Below, piece after piece: positions 17,683 to 27,077 of a stretch of DNA of 64,000 nt. The stretch lies in NCBI GenBank assembly GCA_963811905.1, contig CAWETK010000022.1:17594-81593 (forward strand). Reading direction: 5' to 3'. This DNA is from DATFVA01 sp963811905. GTDB taxonomy: Bacteria > Bacteroidota > Ignavibacteria > Ignavibacteriales > Ignavibacteriaceae. The notes beneath the pieces were generated by a model. It was not told the DNA's origin. It did not search any database and worked only from the letters and a program-made list of their open reading frames with translations. A program made the translations under genes and the position numbers. How positions within the stretch are numbered: the stretch's first letter is position 1; each line of letters begins with the position of its first letter.

Positions 17683-18834
17683 TTATTCCTCCATTAAGGT
17701 TTTATTATTCATAGATATTTTTTTAACAGTATCATATTTCCAGTCTTTAAAGTTTCCTTCTTTAATATTCAGCCGTGCTTCTTTTACCAGGTTAAGATAA
17801 AAATGAAGATTGTGAATGCTTGAAAGTTCAAGCGCCAGAATTTCTTTTGAAGTGAACAAATGCCGCAGATATGCGCGCGAATAATTCCTGCAGGTATAGC
17901 AATCGCATTCTTCATCAATCGTTCTGAAATCTTCTTTGTACTGCGCGTTACGCATTGCAAGCACGCCTGCTGAGGTGAAGAGGTTAGCATTCCGGCCGTT
18001 TCTTGTAGGCATCACGCAATCGAACATATCGATACCTCTTTCAATTGCCTCAAGAATATTTTCAGGCCTACCAACTCCCATAAGGTACCTCGGTTTGTTT
18101 TCCGGCATAAAGTCAGTTGTGAAATCTATAATCTCATACATGGTTTCTGCGGGCTCACCTACTGCGAGTCCGCCTATAGCATAACCGTCGAAATCAAGAG
18201 AGGTTATATCTCCAGCAGATTTTTCACGCAGCTCTTTGTACACGCTTCCCTGTATTATACCGAACAAAAACTGTTTATGTCCATACAGGGGTGAAGTATT
18301 TTCAAAAGCCTCTTTATTCATTATGGCCCAGCTTGAAGTAAGTGCGGTGGATTTAACCGCATATTCATATTCACACGGATAAGGAGTACATTCATCGAGC
18401 ACCATCATAATATCCGAACCGATGCTGCGCTGAATATTAATGACCTTTTCCGGGGTGAAGAAATGTTTTGAACCGTCAAGATGGGAGCTGAACTCAACCC
18501 CGTCAGTTTTCAGTTTTCTCAATTCAGAGAGACTGAAAACCTGGTAACCTCCGCTGTCCGTAAGTATCGGTTTCTGCCAGTTCATAAATTTATGCAGTCC
18601 GCCGGCTTTTTCGAGTATATCAGTTCCGGGTCTTAAATAAAGATGATAAGTATTAGAAAGAACTATCTGTGCCTTTATATCATTAATAAGATAAGACTGA
18701 TTTACTGCTTTTACTGTACCCTGTGTCCCAACCGGCATAAACATAGGGGTCTCAACAACTCCGTGATCAGTCTCAAAAGAACCTGCCCTTGCCTTACTTT
18801 TGTTATCTTTACCTGAAATATTAAAATTTAGCAA
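17683..18834 (-). CDS. tgt: queuine/preQ1 tRNA-ribosyltransferase
   Basis: The 383-residue Tgt exchanges guanine 34 for preQ1 in GUN-anticodon tRNAs (Asp, Asn, His, Tyr). Visible landmarks are the base-binding TDSGGYQVFSL around residue 91, the substrate-recognition GGLAVGE, the catalytic region GIDMFDCVMPTRNGRNA, and the zinc site CDCYTCRNYSRAYLRHLF near the C terminus. The length is typical of bacterial Tgt. It is the first gene of the operon with yajC and ribBA, and its last codons carry the yajC ribosome-binding site. Confidence 0.96.
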   Translation of the reverse strand: MLNFNISGKDNKSKARAGSFETDHGVVETPMFMPVGTQGTVKAVNQSYLINDIKAQIVLSNTYHLYLRPGTDILEKAGGLHKFMNWQKPILTDSGGYQVFSLSELRKLKTDGVEFSSHLDGSKHFFTPEKVINIQRSIGSDIMMVLDECTPYPCEYEYAVKSTALTSSWAIMNKEAFENTSPLYGHKQFLFGIIQGSVYKELREKSAGDITSLDFDGYAIGGLAVGEPAETMYEIIDFTTDFMPENKPRYLMGVGRPENILEAIERGIDMFDCVMPTRNGRNANLFTSAGVLAMRNAQYKEDFRTIDEECDCYTCRNYSRAYLRHLFTSKEILALELSSIHNLHFYLNLVKEARLNIKEGNFKDWKYDTVKKISMNNKTLMEE

Positions 18835-19044
18835 TATTTATCACAATCGATTCTTAAATCTACTATATAAACTATACAAATTTAAGGGAAATCCGCCTTA
18901 TCTCCTAAATCCGGCTAAACCGAGAAAAAATTAATTCGTAAGCATTGGAATAATTGCATATTATTTTGGTACAAGAGTTGTTCTTAACACGATAAATTTG
19001 CTTTGATATTGACAATTCATCTCACAGCAAGTACATTTGTAATG

Positions 19045-19083
19045 CCCCTTAAGGATTGCCTTCTGAAATATTCCTTAAAGGGG
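19045..19083 (-). terminator. hairpin downstream of the orphan 190-residue gene
   Basis: CCCCTTAAGGA and TCCTTAAAGGGG pair with one bulge across a 17-base loop, just beyond the stop at 19103. No T-run is present. It may be a terminator or a repeat remnant. Confidence 0.35.
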
Positions 19084-19102
19084 AAACAAATCGAGAGGAA
19101 GG

Positions 19103-19675
19103 CTATTGATTTGTGCTGGATTTTGCCTCCGTTCTAATAGCGGAGGCAATTTTATTTTGTACATTTCTTTTAGTTCGATTCGGCAAAATTGTGCTTATGA
19201 TTCCATCCCCATTCTCAAGTTGCCTGGCAACAAGTATTGAATAAATCCCGTTTATTTCATAAAGATAATTATAAGTGAATTCTCCTTTTTGATTGCTGGT
19301 TAATAATCTATGGGTAGAATTATCGTAAATATTTTTAATCAATAATAAATTTTGAGCTTTAGAAATGTCCAACATTCGATATTTTACACCATCTTTATAA
19401 TAAGTGCCTGTTACGAAATGAGTGGCATATTTAATTTGTGAGGACAATAAGCCCTCTCTATCAAAAGTTCTTTGGTCATGATGGAAATAGATTTTATTCC
19501 CATATCCATCATATATGGGATTATTGAGATTTAAATGCATGTATTGGGCTATAAAAAGTTCAGTATAATGGGCGATTTGTCGAAAGTCTCCTCTATCCTC
19601 TCTATAATAAGGATCAGAACTTATACAGTCGATTATTTTATTTAATCGTTCTTTACCCGGAATTGAGAGAATCAA
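19103..19675 (-). CDS. hypothetical protein, possibly 5'-truncated
   Basis: I do not recognise this 190-residue soluble protein. It is tyrosine- and asparagine-rich (HYTELFIAQYMHLNLNNPIY) and ends in a basic tail (RTKRNVQNKIASAIRTEAK). The only start in phase is TTG at 19675. The frame stays open upstream (KPDGHSFIKGYI) to a TGA, with no ATG, so it may be the 3' part of a longer gene. It lies alone between tgt and the CNNM gene with more than 200 non-coding bases on each side, as expected for an inserted cassette. The C-terminal coding DNA contains a strong stem (TTGCCTCCG/CGGAGGCAA, 19134-19149). The shape would suit a detached toxin-type C-terminal domain, but no catalytic motif confirms that. 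Confidence 0.5.
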   Translation of the reverse strand: MILSIPGKERLNKIIDCISSDPYYREDRGDFRQIAHYTELFIAQYMHLNLNNPIYDGYGNKIYFHHDQRTFDREGLLSSQIKYATHFVTGTYYKDGVKYRMLDISKAQNLLLIKNIYDNSTHRLLTSNQKGEFTYNYLYEINGIYSILVARQLENGDGIISTILPNRTKRNVQNKIASAIRTEAKSSTNQ

Positions 19676-19876
19676 GATTATATACCCCTTTATGAAGCTG
19701 TGACCATCTGGTTTAAGTCTATTTTCTCATTATAAACTGATTTTTCCAAGTCTCAAAATCGCAAGTTTGTCCCCCTCACAGGGAATAGCCTTTCCAAATT
19801 TAATTTATTACAGACATTTCGACAACCGAAACATTAAGAGTTTGGAACGAATTAAAAAGAATAATCAGAGTTAAAT

Positions 19877-19907
19877 CTCGTCGGAGTTAGCTTACTCCGA
19901 CCACGAG
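19877..19907 (-). terminator. terminator-like hairpin after the CNNM gene
   Basis: GTCGGAGT-N6-ACTCCGAC, extended by CTCG/CGAG, sits immediately after the stop codon at 19909-19911 of the minus-strand gene. It likely ends the long thyA-to-CNNM transcript. Confidence 0.55.
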
Positions 19908-19908
19908 C

Positions 19909-21159
19909 TTAAATCGGTTTGACGGGAACGGTATCGTCAGCGGGAACTATGGTAAGTTTAACCAGGTCAATTCGTATGTTGGTTGAGCGGGCTATAAGGA
20001 AATTAAAACTATCGATCGTCACACTTTCCCCCTGCAATGGAATTCTGCCTATTTTACTCGTAATATAACCGCCGATAGTCTCATAATCACCCGTAGGTAT
20101 GGCGAGGTTATATTTTTCATTTAAGTAATCTATTTCAACTTTGCCGCTTATGAGGTAGGTATCAGAGGCGATTTTTCTGCAGATATCCTCCTCGATATCG
20201 TATTCATCTTTTATCTCCCCGAAGAGTTCCTCGATGATATCCTCCATCGTTACAAGTCCGGCTGTTCCTCCGAATTCATCGACTACAATAGCTATAGACA
20301 CCTGTTTGTTCAGGAATTCATTCAGCATCTCGAAGCTTCTTTTTGTCTCCGGCACAAAAATAATCTCTCTTATTATACTCTGCAGGTTGAGAGGCGATTT
20401 AAAAATATCATAAGCAAAGATAACTCCCCTTATATTATCGAGGTTCTCCTCGTACACCGGGATCTTTGAATACCCTGATTCAATAAATATTGATATAGCT
20501 TCATCAATTGTTGATTCAATATCGACGCCGACGATTTCCGTTCTCGGCCGCATTGCCTCATAAACTTTTTGTTCACCGAGAGCCAGCACCCTGGTAATGA
20601 TCGCGCTTTCTTTCTTGTTAACAATTCCTGCTTCGTGACTTTCCTTGACGAGAAATTCTATATCTTCTTTACTGAAAAGAAAGTCGATATTTTCAGCTTT
20701 CATATTAGACGTCTGCGTAAGGAAAGAGGAAAGGGATGAAGTTATCCTTACGAAAGGATAAAAGACATAATAGACGATCCGGATAGGGAAAGAAGTAAAA
20801 AGCACTATCCTGTCGCCCAGTTCACGTGCAAAATACTTCGGCAGAAGCTCGCCGAAGATAAGAAGTATTAATGTTGAAATAACCAGGATACTGAATTCGC
20901 TCAGATGGAAAGCGACCGAAAGAATGACTGCACTTAATGAGGCAAAAGCAATGTTGACAATATTATTTGCGATGAGTATTGTGCTGAAAAAATACCGCGG
21001 GTTTCTGACAAAAGAATAGGCGGCTTTCGCGGCAAAGTTTTTCTTCCTGGCCCTGACTTCTATCTTTAATTTATTTGCAACTACAAATGCAAGCTCAGAG
21101 CCTGAAAAAAAGGCGCTTATCAGAACGAGTACAAGTAATATTATAAGCTGATCAGTCAT
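19909..21159 (-). CDS. CNNM/CorC-HlyC family membrane protein (DUF21-CBS-CorC_HlyC)
   Basis: The 416-residue protein has a DUF21 membrane domain with about four hydrophobic segments (residues 1-150, including SAFFSGSELAFVVANKLKIE). Two CBS motifs follow (about 195-310, with MRPRTEIVGVDIE and YSKIPVYEENLDNIRGVI). A CorC_HlyC domain comes next (about 325-405, GDYETIGGYITSKIGRIPL). The motif VDEFGGTAGLVTMEDIIEELFGEI is diagnostic. The family includes magnesium/cobalt efflux proteins and, in Bacteroidetes, GldE. A gliding role would be speculation here because no other gld genes are present. It follows the UbiA-type gene by about 80 bases. Confidence 0.92.
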   Translation of the reverse strand: MTDQLIILLVLVLISAFFSGSELAFVVANKLKIEVRARKKNFAAKAAYSFVRNPRYFFSTILIANNIVNIAFASLSAVILSVAFHLSEFSILVISTLILLIFGELLPKYFARELGDRIVLFTSFPIRIVYYVFYPFVRITSSLSSFLTQTSNMKAENIDFLFSKEDIEFLVKESHEAGIVNKKESAIITRVLALGEQKVYEAMRPRTEIVGVDIESTIDEAISIFIESGYSKIPVYEENLDNIRGVIFAYDIFKSPLNLQSIIREIIFVPETKRSFEMLNEFLNKQVSIAIVVDEFGGTAGLVTMEDIIEELFGEIKDEYDIEEDICRKIASDTYLISGKVEIDYLNEKYNLAIPTGDYETIGGYITSKIGRIPLQGESVTIDSFNFLIARSTNIRIDLVKLTIVPADDTVPVKPI

Positions 21160-21239
21160 TGAGTAAATATTATAGTTTCAGTTATACCTAACCATATAAA
21201 AATTTTCAACGGATTACAATAATAAATATTAACCAAAAA

Positions 21240-22118
21240 TTAAAACGGACCATAAATTATCAATAAGGTAACGGCAGCATATAAGATTACCGTGGCTATC
21301 ATTTGAAGGTCAGAAACAAGAATGCGGGTGGTATTTTCGCCCTGTTTGTTCATATACACAAGGAACATATACCGGAAAATTCCGAAAACCACAAAAGGAG
21401 TTGTATAAATAAGATTCTCGGTCTTAAAAACTAAAATCGTTCTGTCAGCTACTGTATACAATGCATAGCATATTATAACTCCCGCAGCGGCTACAGTTGC
21501 CAGCTGGTCGGCAAAGTTAAGGGAATAGAACGCAAGGACTTTTCTCGTCTCTGCAGTTGTACTTTCCGGCAGAATTGCCAGTTCTGAATGCCTTTTCATA
21601 ACGGCAAGGAAGAGAGAAATAAACATTGTTGTAAGCACAAGCCAGCTTGAAACCGCAACATCAATTATTACTGCTCCCGCCATAACTCTTATCAGAAATC
21701 CGGCAGCAATACTGAATATATCGAGCAGGACAACGTGTTTCAGCTTTAATGAATAAAGTATATTAATAAGGAAAAAAAGCACAAGCAGAAGAACAAAAGT
21801 GGGAGTTGTATACAAGCAAAGGACTGCCGCAATAATTCCGAAAACCACGGCTGTAAGAATCCCCTGGAGTGGAGATACCTTTCCCGATGCGATCGGCCTG
21901 TTCTTCTTTTTAGGATGAGCCCTGTCAGCTTCAGCATCAATGATATCATTTATGATATATACCATGCTTGAAGTAAGGCAGAAAGCAAAAAAACCGGTCA
22001 GTGCTGTTAAAAAGAAGCCGCTCTTAAAAAGGTTTAAAGAGAATACCAGCGGAACAAAAACAAAAAAGTTTTTAATCCACTGGGGTACTCTTATAAGTTT
22101 TAGAATTTGAGTGAACAT
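21240..22118 (-). CDS. UbiA-superfamily prenyltransferase, decaprenyl-phosphate phosphoribosyltransferase-like
   Basis: The 292-residue polytopic membrane enzyme carries the UbiA active-site motif N-D-I-I-D-A-E-A-D (YIINDIIDAEADRAHP, residues about 52-66) and a second aspartate-bearing segment (VVLLDIFSIAAGFLIRVMAGA). With about eight or nine helices it resembles DprE-pathway phosphoribosyltransferases (Rv3806c-like), which move phosphoribose from PRPP to polyprenyl phosphate. The KKKNRPIASGK loop fits that subgroup better than quinone-forming UbiA. The ATG overlaps the mutase stop (TAATG), indicating coupling. The subgroup assignment is moderate. Confidence 0.85.
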   Translation of the reverse strand: MFTQILKLIRVPQWIKNFFVFVPLVFSLNLFKSGFFLTALTGFFAFCLTSSMVYIINDIIDAEADRAHPKKKNRPIASGKVSPLQGILTAVVFGIIAAVLCLYTTPTFVLLLVLFFLINILYSLKLKHVVLLDIFSIAAGFLIRVMAGAVIIDVAVSSWLVLTTMFISLFLAVMKRHSELAILPESTTAETRKVLAFYSLNFADQLATVAAAGVIICYALYTVADRTILVFKTENLIYTTPFVVFGIFRYMFLVYMNKQGENTTRILVSDLQMIATVILYAAVTLLIIYGPF

Positions 22119-23773
22119 TAAAAAACGGCAGTTTCCTCGTAAATACCGAAAACTTCCTTTAGTTCATTTATCATTTCACCGAGCGTAACATAATTCTGAG
22201 CAGCTTTAAGGAATACAGGCATCAGGTTATTACCGTTAATCCCGGCCTCCCTTATTTCCTTCAGGCTCTCATCCACTGCAGATTGACTCCTTTCCTGCCT
22301 CAGCTCAGCGAGACGTTTTTTCTGTTTCTTTTCAACTTCGGGTGAAACATACAATATTGGGATATCAACCTTCTCTCCTTTTTCAATAAATTCATTTACG
22401 CCGACAATGAACTTCTCTTTCTTCTCTACCTCTTTCTGATATCTATATGCTGCATCCGCAATCTCCTTCTGGAAATAGCCTGTTTCTATAGCAGGTATTA
22501 CTCCTCCCAGCGAATCAATCTGATCGAAAATTTCATTAGCTTCCTTTTCCATTTTATCGGTCAATGCTTCCACATAATAACTTCCGCCGAGCGGATCAAC
22601 TGTATTGATAACACCTGTTTCATAAGCAATTACCTGCTGGGTTCTCAGTGCGATCTTAACGGCTTTTTCACTGGGCAATGCAAGTGTCTCATCCATTGAA
22701 TTAGTATGAAGCGATTGTGTTCCGCCGAGTACTCCCGCAAGGGCCTGGAATGCTGTACGTACAATATTGTTTTCCGGCTGCTGAGCAGTAAGGGTGCATC
22801 CTGCAGTCTGTGTATGAAATCTCAGCCACCATGAACGCGGATTTTTTGCTCCGTATTTTTCTTTCATTCTTTTAGCATAGATCTTCCTTGCGGCCCTGAA
22901 CTTGGCAATCTCCTCAAAGAAGTCGAGGTGAGAATTGAAGAAGAAAGAAATCCTTGGCGCAAACTCATCTACATCCATACCTCTTTCCATACATGCTTCT
23001 ATATAGGCAAAACCATCTGCCAGAGTATATGCAAGCTCCTGAACGGAAGTTGAACCAGCCTCACGGATATGATAACCGCTTACCGAGACAGGATTCCACT
23101 GGGGGACTTCTTTTGCACAATATTCTATCATATCAACAATAATTCGCATTGAAGGTGCGGGAGGATAGATATATTCTTTCTGCGCAATATATTCTTTAAG
23201 TATGTCGTTCTGGAGGGTTCCGCGCAGGTCTTTAAAGGCGACTCCCTGCTTCGCTGCAACCGCAAGATAAAAGGCAAAGATCATTGCTGCGGGTGAATTG
23301 ATCGTCATTGAGGTTGAAACTTTATCGAGCGGAATTTTATTAAAGAGAATTTCCATATCCTTAAGAGAAGAAATTGCAACTCCGCATATGCCTACTTCAC
23401 CCTCGCTTAAAGGTGCATCGGAATCCCATCCCATTAAAGTAGGAAGATCAAACGCTACTGATAATCCGGTCTGTCCGTGGTTTAGAAGATAATGGAATCT
23501 TTCATTTGTATCCTCGGGAGTTCCGAAGCCTGCAAACTGTCTCATCGTCCAGATCCTGCCGCGGTATCCGTTCGAATGTATTCCTCTTGTGTAAGGATAT
23601 TCTCCAGGGAAACCTATCTCGCTGAGATAATTAATATTCGCAACGTCGTCGGGTCCGTATAAAGCATTTACATCTCTGCCGCTGACTGTGGTGAATTTCA
23701 TTCCTGTATTTTTGGCACCGGCTGCTTTCTTATCAAATTCGTTTCGTTTTTCCTGATATTCTTTATCCGGCAT
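22118..23773 (-). CDS. methylmalonyl-CoA mutase, catalytic (alpha) subunit without B12 domain
   Basis: The 551-residue protein is the TIM-barrel half of methylmalonyl-CoA mutase, which interconverts succinyl-CoA and (R)-methylmalonyl-CoA. Family signatures include RQFAGFGTPEDTNERFHYLL, GLSVAFDLPTLMGWDSD, TQTAGCTLTAQQPENNIVRT and GGTQSLHTNSMDETLALP. It stops near residue 550 without the C-terminal cobalamin-binding DxHxxG domain, so it needs a separate B12-binding subunit, as in archaeal and many FCB two-subunit enzymes. No such gene or MeaB chaperone is in this window. It lies between mutL and the UbiA-type gene. Confidence 0.95.
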   Translation of the reverse strand: MPDKEYQEKRNEFDKKAAGAKNTGMKFTTVSGRDVNALYGPDDVANINYLSEIGFPGEYPYTRGIHSNGYRGRIWTMRQFAGFGTPEDTNERFHYLLNHGQTGLSVAFDLPTLMGWDSDAPLSEGEVGICGVAISSLKDMEILFNKIPLDKVSTSMTINSPAAMIFAFYLAVAAKQGVAFKDLRGTLQNDILKEYIAQKEYIYPPAPSMRIIVDMIEYCAKEVPQWNPVSVSGYHIREAGSTSVQELAYTLADGFAYIEACMERGMDVDEFAPRISFFFNSHLDFFEEIAKFRAARKIYAKRMKEKYGAKNPRSWWLRFHTQTAGCTLTAQQPENNIVRTAFQALAGVLGGTQSLHTNSMDETLALPSEKAVKIALRTQQVIAYETGVINTVDPLGGSYYVEALTDKMEKEANEIFDQIDSLGGVIPAIETGYFQKEIADAAYRYQKEVEKKEKFIVGVNEFIEKGEKVDIPILYVSPEVEKKQKKRLAELRQERSQSAVDESLKEIREAGINGNNLMPVFLKAAQNYVTLGEMINELKEVFGIYEETAVF

Positions 23774-23839
23774 ATTAATTCCTTCTTTATATTTATAATT
23801 ACAAAGATAATAACATATAAGTCTTTATTGAAGTATAAT

Positions 23840-25681
23840 TTATGATCTGCCGAACCTTCTGTCAAATTCGTCAAGTGATACTTTTACCACTGTCGGCCGG
23901 CCGTGAGGGCAGACATAAGGCATAGATGCAGCAAAAAGCTGATCGATCAGCAGTCTCATTTCTTTCTCCGAAAGCCTTTCACCGGCTTTAATTGCAGCCT
24001 TGCACGCATATGATCTGGCTATATTTTCCCTGATTTCAGGCTTCTTTCTATCATTATTAATAAATTCCTCAACAAGTTCCAGGAGTACTTTTTCTTCAGA
24101 TCCGTGTTTGACATCCTCCGGCACACCCTCGACGACTACTGTATTTTTACTGAAAAACTTTATTCCGAATCCAAGCTTAATTAAATAGGGCGAAATTTCC
24201 TTAAGGACGGAAAATATTTCGGGACCTGGATTTATGGTCTTCGGGAAAAGAAGCTGTTGTGAAAAAGGAAGGTTCGCATCCATTCTTTTTAAGGCTTTTT
24301 CGTAGAGTATCCGCTCGTGCGCGACCTGCTGATCAATTACCATCAGCCCTGTTTTTATCTGCGAAAGTATATACTTATTATGCAGCTGAATTATAAAAGC
24401 AGGCTCTTCGGTTAAGCCGCTAACATTTTCTTTTTGTAGTTCGTGAAATACTTCTTTGGGTCCCGATTCAAACGGATGCGGAGTAGTTTCACCGCTATTC
24501 GTCCCGGCACTATCGGGCAATGCCCTGAAGATCAGATCGATATCATGGTCGGAAAAGTTCGTCTTTGCAAACGACTGCTTTTCAATGAATCCCGGCCTGT
24601 CCGAAAAATCGTCTTTCCCTGTTCTTGTAAAATTATTCATATTTGAGCCTTCCGATTGACCGGACTGTTCATCAATTTTTACACCTGTCGCGGGATCGTA
24701 ACTCCCAAGGCTTTTCTTTACAACCGCAAGAATAAAATTGTATACATCCCTGTCATCGTCGAATCGAACCTCCAGTTTTGATGGATGAACATTCACATCT
24801 GTTTTACGGGGATCGATATCAACAAAGAGAATAAAAAAAGGATAATCACCTTTTTCAAGGAAATTATCGTATGCTGTAAATACAGCATGGTTTACCTGTT
24901 TGCTGATTACATAGCGGGAGTTAAGAAAAAGATACTGATCGCCTTTACTTTTTTTAAGGAGATCAGGTCTGCCGATATAGCCGTAGACATTCAGGAAATC
25001 GGTTCTCTCTTCTACCGGCAGCAGGGCATCCATCATATTGTCTGCAAACACCTGGGAAATCCTGTGCTTTAGATCTCCGGCAGCGTAATTATAAATCATC
25101 TGGTCGTCATTAAAGAACCTGAAGGATAAATCGGGATGGCTGATTGATATCTTATTAAAAGTATCGATAATGTGCTTCATCTCAGTGGCATCAGATTTCA
25201 GGAAGTTTCTTCTTGCGGGAGTATTAAAAAAAATATTCTTAACCGCTGTACAGGTCCCTTTTGAGAATGAACCTTTTTCTTTGGTAATGTTAATCCCGTC
25301 TTCAATTCTGATGAGCGTGCCGATCTCTTCCTCTCTTGTTTCAGTCTTAATCTCAACCTGTGCTACTGCAGCTATCGAGCTTAAAGCTTCACCTCGGAAT
25401 CCAAGAGTAGAAATAGATTCAAGGTCGCTGTAATTGAAAATTTTACTCGTTGCGTGTTTCTGTATACAGAGCAGCGCATCCTCTTCATTCATACCCGAAC
25501 CATTGTCGCAGACCTGTATGAATGTCTTACCTGCATGCTTTACCATAACATCTATTGAATTTGCACCCGCGTCAATAGAGTTTTCCATTAGTTCTTTCAC
25601 TACTGATTCCGGACGGTGAACAACCTCGCCGGCGGCAATCTTACTTGCAATGTTTTCCGGTAAAATTCTGATCCTGCTCAT
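23840..25681 (-). CDS. mutL: DNA mismatch repair protein MutL
   Basis: The 613-residue MutL couples MutS mismatch recognition to strand removal. The GHKL ATPase domain (1-330) shows VVKELMENSIDAGA, VCDNGSGM and TLGFRGEALSSIAAVA. A low-complexity linker runs to about 415 and the C-terminal dimer/endonuclease domain follows. In that domain the usual DQHAxxExxxxE metal motif reads DQQVAHERILYE, so the His is replaced by Gln and the Ala by Val. The other nuclease motifs, ACKAAIKAGE and CPHGRP, are present. Endonuclease activity is therefore probable but should not be assumed. The start overlaps folA by ATGA. Confidence 0.96.
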   Translation of the reverse strand: MSRIRILPENIASKIAAGEVVHRPESVVKELMENSIDAGANSIDVMVKHAGKTFIQVCDNGSGMNEEDALLCIQKHATSKIFNYSDLESISTLGFRGEALSSIAAVAQVEIKTETREEEIGTLIRIEDGINITKEKGSFSKGTCTAVKNIFFNTPARRNFLKSDATEMKHIIDTFNKISISHPDLSFRFFNDDQMIYNYAAGDLKHRISQVFADNMMDALLPVEERTDFLNVYGYIGRPDLLKKSKGDQYLFLNSRYVISKQVNHAVFTAYDNFLEKGDYPFFILFVDIDPRKTDVNVHPSKLEVRFDDDRDVYNFILAVVKKSLGSYDPATGVKIDEQSGQSEGSNMNNFTRTGKDDFSDRPGFIEKQSFAKTNFSDHDIDLIFRALPDSAGTNSGETTPHPFESGPKEVFHELQKENVSGLTEEPAFIIQLHNKYILSQIKTGLMVIDQQVAHERILYEKALKRMDANLPFSQQLLFPKTINPGPEIFSVLKEISPYLIKLGFGIKFFSKNTVVVEGVPEDVKHGSEEKVLLELVEEFINNDRKKPEIRENIARSYACKAAIKAGERLSEKEMRLLIDQLFAASMPYVCPHGRPTVVKVSLDEFDRRFGRS

Positions 25682-26160
25682 TTTTTCCTGACATAAGTTA
25701 TAATATCAAACTGGTCTCTTTCATCACGTGAGACCTCCTCCCATACGGTCTTATCAATAACCGGAAAAAATACATCGCCTTCGGCATCGAACTTCATAAT
25801 TGAAATAATCATTTCATCCGCAAACTTAATAGCCTGCCTGTATACTTCTCCCCCGCCTATAATAAATATCTTTTCCGGGTTCAATTTTCTAACCGACTCA
25901 ACCGCATCAGTAAGACTTCTGAATATCTCAATATCATTGTACGGCAGAGAGTAATCAGTCTGGTTAGTGATAACCACATTCAGCCGGTTCTTCAAAGGTT
26001 TTCCGAGCGTCTCGAAAGTTATTCTGCCCATAATTATAGGAAAACCCAGCGTCGTATCTTTAAAATGCTTAAACTCCTCCTTAATATGCCAGGGCATTTC
26101 CCCCGTTGACCTTCCTATAACTCCGTTGCGGGCTACTGCCGAGATGATAATAATCTTCAA
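25678..26160 (-). CDS. folA: dihydrofolate reductase
   Basis: The 160-residue enzyme reduces dihydrofolate with NADPH. Visible landmarks are ISAVARNGVIGR at the N terminus, the substrate loop MPWHIKEEFKHFKDTT with the acidic active-site residue in KEEF, the NADPH site IIMGRITFETLGKPL, and IFIIGGGEVYRQAI. The length is standard. It overlaps thyA upstream and mutL downstream by four bases each, a compact thymidylate-cycle operon with mutL appended. Confidence 0.96.
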   Translation of the reverse strand: MKIIIISAVARNGVIGRSTGEMPWHIKEEFKHFKDTTLGFPIIMGRITFETLGKPLKNRLNVVITNQTDYSLPYNDIEIFRSLTDAVESVRKLNPEKIFIIGGGEVYRQAIKFADEMIISIMKFDAEGDVFFPVIDKTVWEEVSRDERDQFDIITYVRKK

Positions 26161-26996
26161 ACAGCAACCTCAAATTTAATCGGGTCGTAATGCTGGTAGC
26201 CTTCAAGTTCGAAGTCATCAAAAGTTAGCTCATCAATCGGCTTTTTTGCAATCTTCAGTTTCGGCAGAGGAAGAGGTTTTCTTTTCAGCTGCTCCTTTAA
26301 TCCTTCAAGGTGATCATATTGTTCCATTTCACTCCCTTTATCAGCAACATAAATATGCGCATCTATTACAGTATGAGCAAAGTATCCGAGATCAAGATTT
26401 GTTTCCTGTGCTATAATCTGGGTCAGCATGGAATATGCTGCAAGATTAAAGGGGATACCCAGAGCAATATCACCTGATCTCTGTGTAAGATGACAATTTA
26501 ACTTTCCATCGGATACATTAAAAGCAAATGAATAATGACACGGGGGAAGTTTGCTAGTTGTGGCATTACCCGGTTCCCAGGCAGAAACTACAAGGCGCCT
26601 GCTGTAAGGATTTTTCTTAAGCTGGTCTATTACATATTTGATCTGATCAACCTCGTGAACCTCCCATTTTCCTTCCTTATTCTTTTGAGCACTCGGGAAT
26701 TTCCTCCAGTAATATCCGTATGCTGTTTCGAGGTTGCCTTCCTCATCAGCCCATGCATCCCAGATCTTTGTGTGCTGCCTCAGGTTGCGTATATGATCCT
26801 CCCCGGAAAGATACCAGAGAACTTCATGCAAAAGTGACTTCCAGTGCATCTTTTTTGTGGTCAATAACGGAAAACCTTCAGCCAGATTCACCCGGTAGAA
26901 AGCAGCGAAGTATGAAATAGTATCCACCCCGGTTCTGGTAGGTTTTCTTACCCCGTTTTCCATTACAAGTTTTACCAGGTCAAGGTATTGCTGCAT
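26157..26996 (-). CDS. thyA: thymidylate synthase
   Basis: The 279-residue ThyA methylates dUMP with methylene-tetrahydrofolate. It has the phosphate-binding RTGVDT, the folate-site LTTKKMHWKSLLHEVLWYLSG (quoted from residues about 45-65), and the catalytic Cys in LPPCHYSF followed by HLTQRSGDIALGIPFNLA. The C-terminal dUMP contact is IDAHIY instead of the common GDxHxY, and the usual following Asn-His is absent (YVADKGSEMEQYDHL). This points to a divergent ThyA lineage. It opens the thyA-folA-mutL operon. Confidence 0.95.
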   Translation of the reverse strand: MQQYLDLVKLVMENGVRKPTRTGVDTISYFAAFYRVNLAEGFPLLTTKKMHWKSLLHEVLWYLSGEDHIRNLRQHTKIWDAWADEEGNLETAYGYYWRKFPSAQKNKEGKWEVHEVDQIKYVIDQLKKNPYSRRLVVSAWEPGNATTSKLPPCHYSFAFNVSDGKLNCHLTQRSGDIALGIPFNLAAYSMLTQIIAQETNLDLGYFAHTVIDAHIYVADKGSEMEQYDHLEGLKEQLKRKPLPLPKLKIAKKPIDELTFDDFELEGYQHYDPIKFEVAV

Positions 26997-27077
26997 AAAA
27001 GCCTTCTTTTTTCAATCTTTTGAATTATAGTTAATTACAGAAATTTACTAAAAAATGATGAAGCGGTAAAACCCTGG

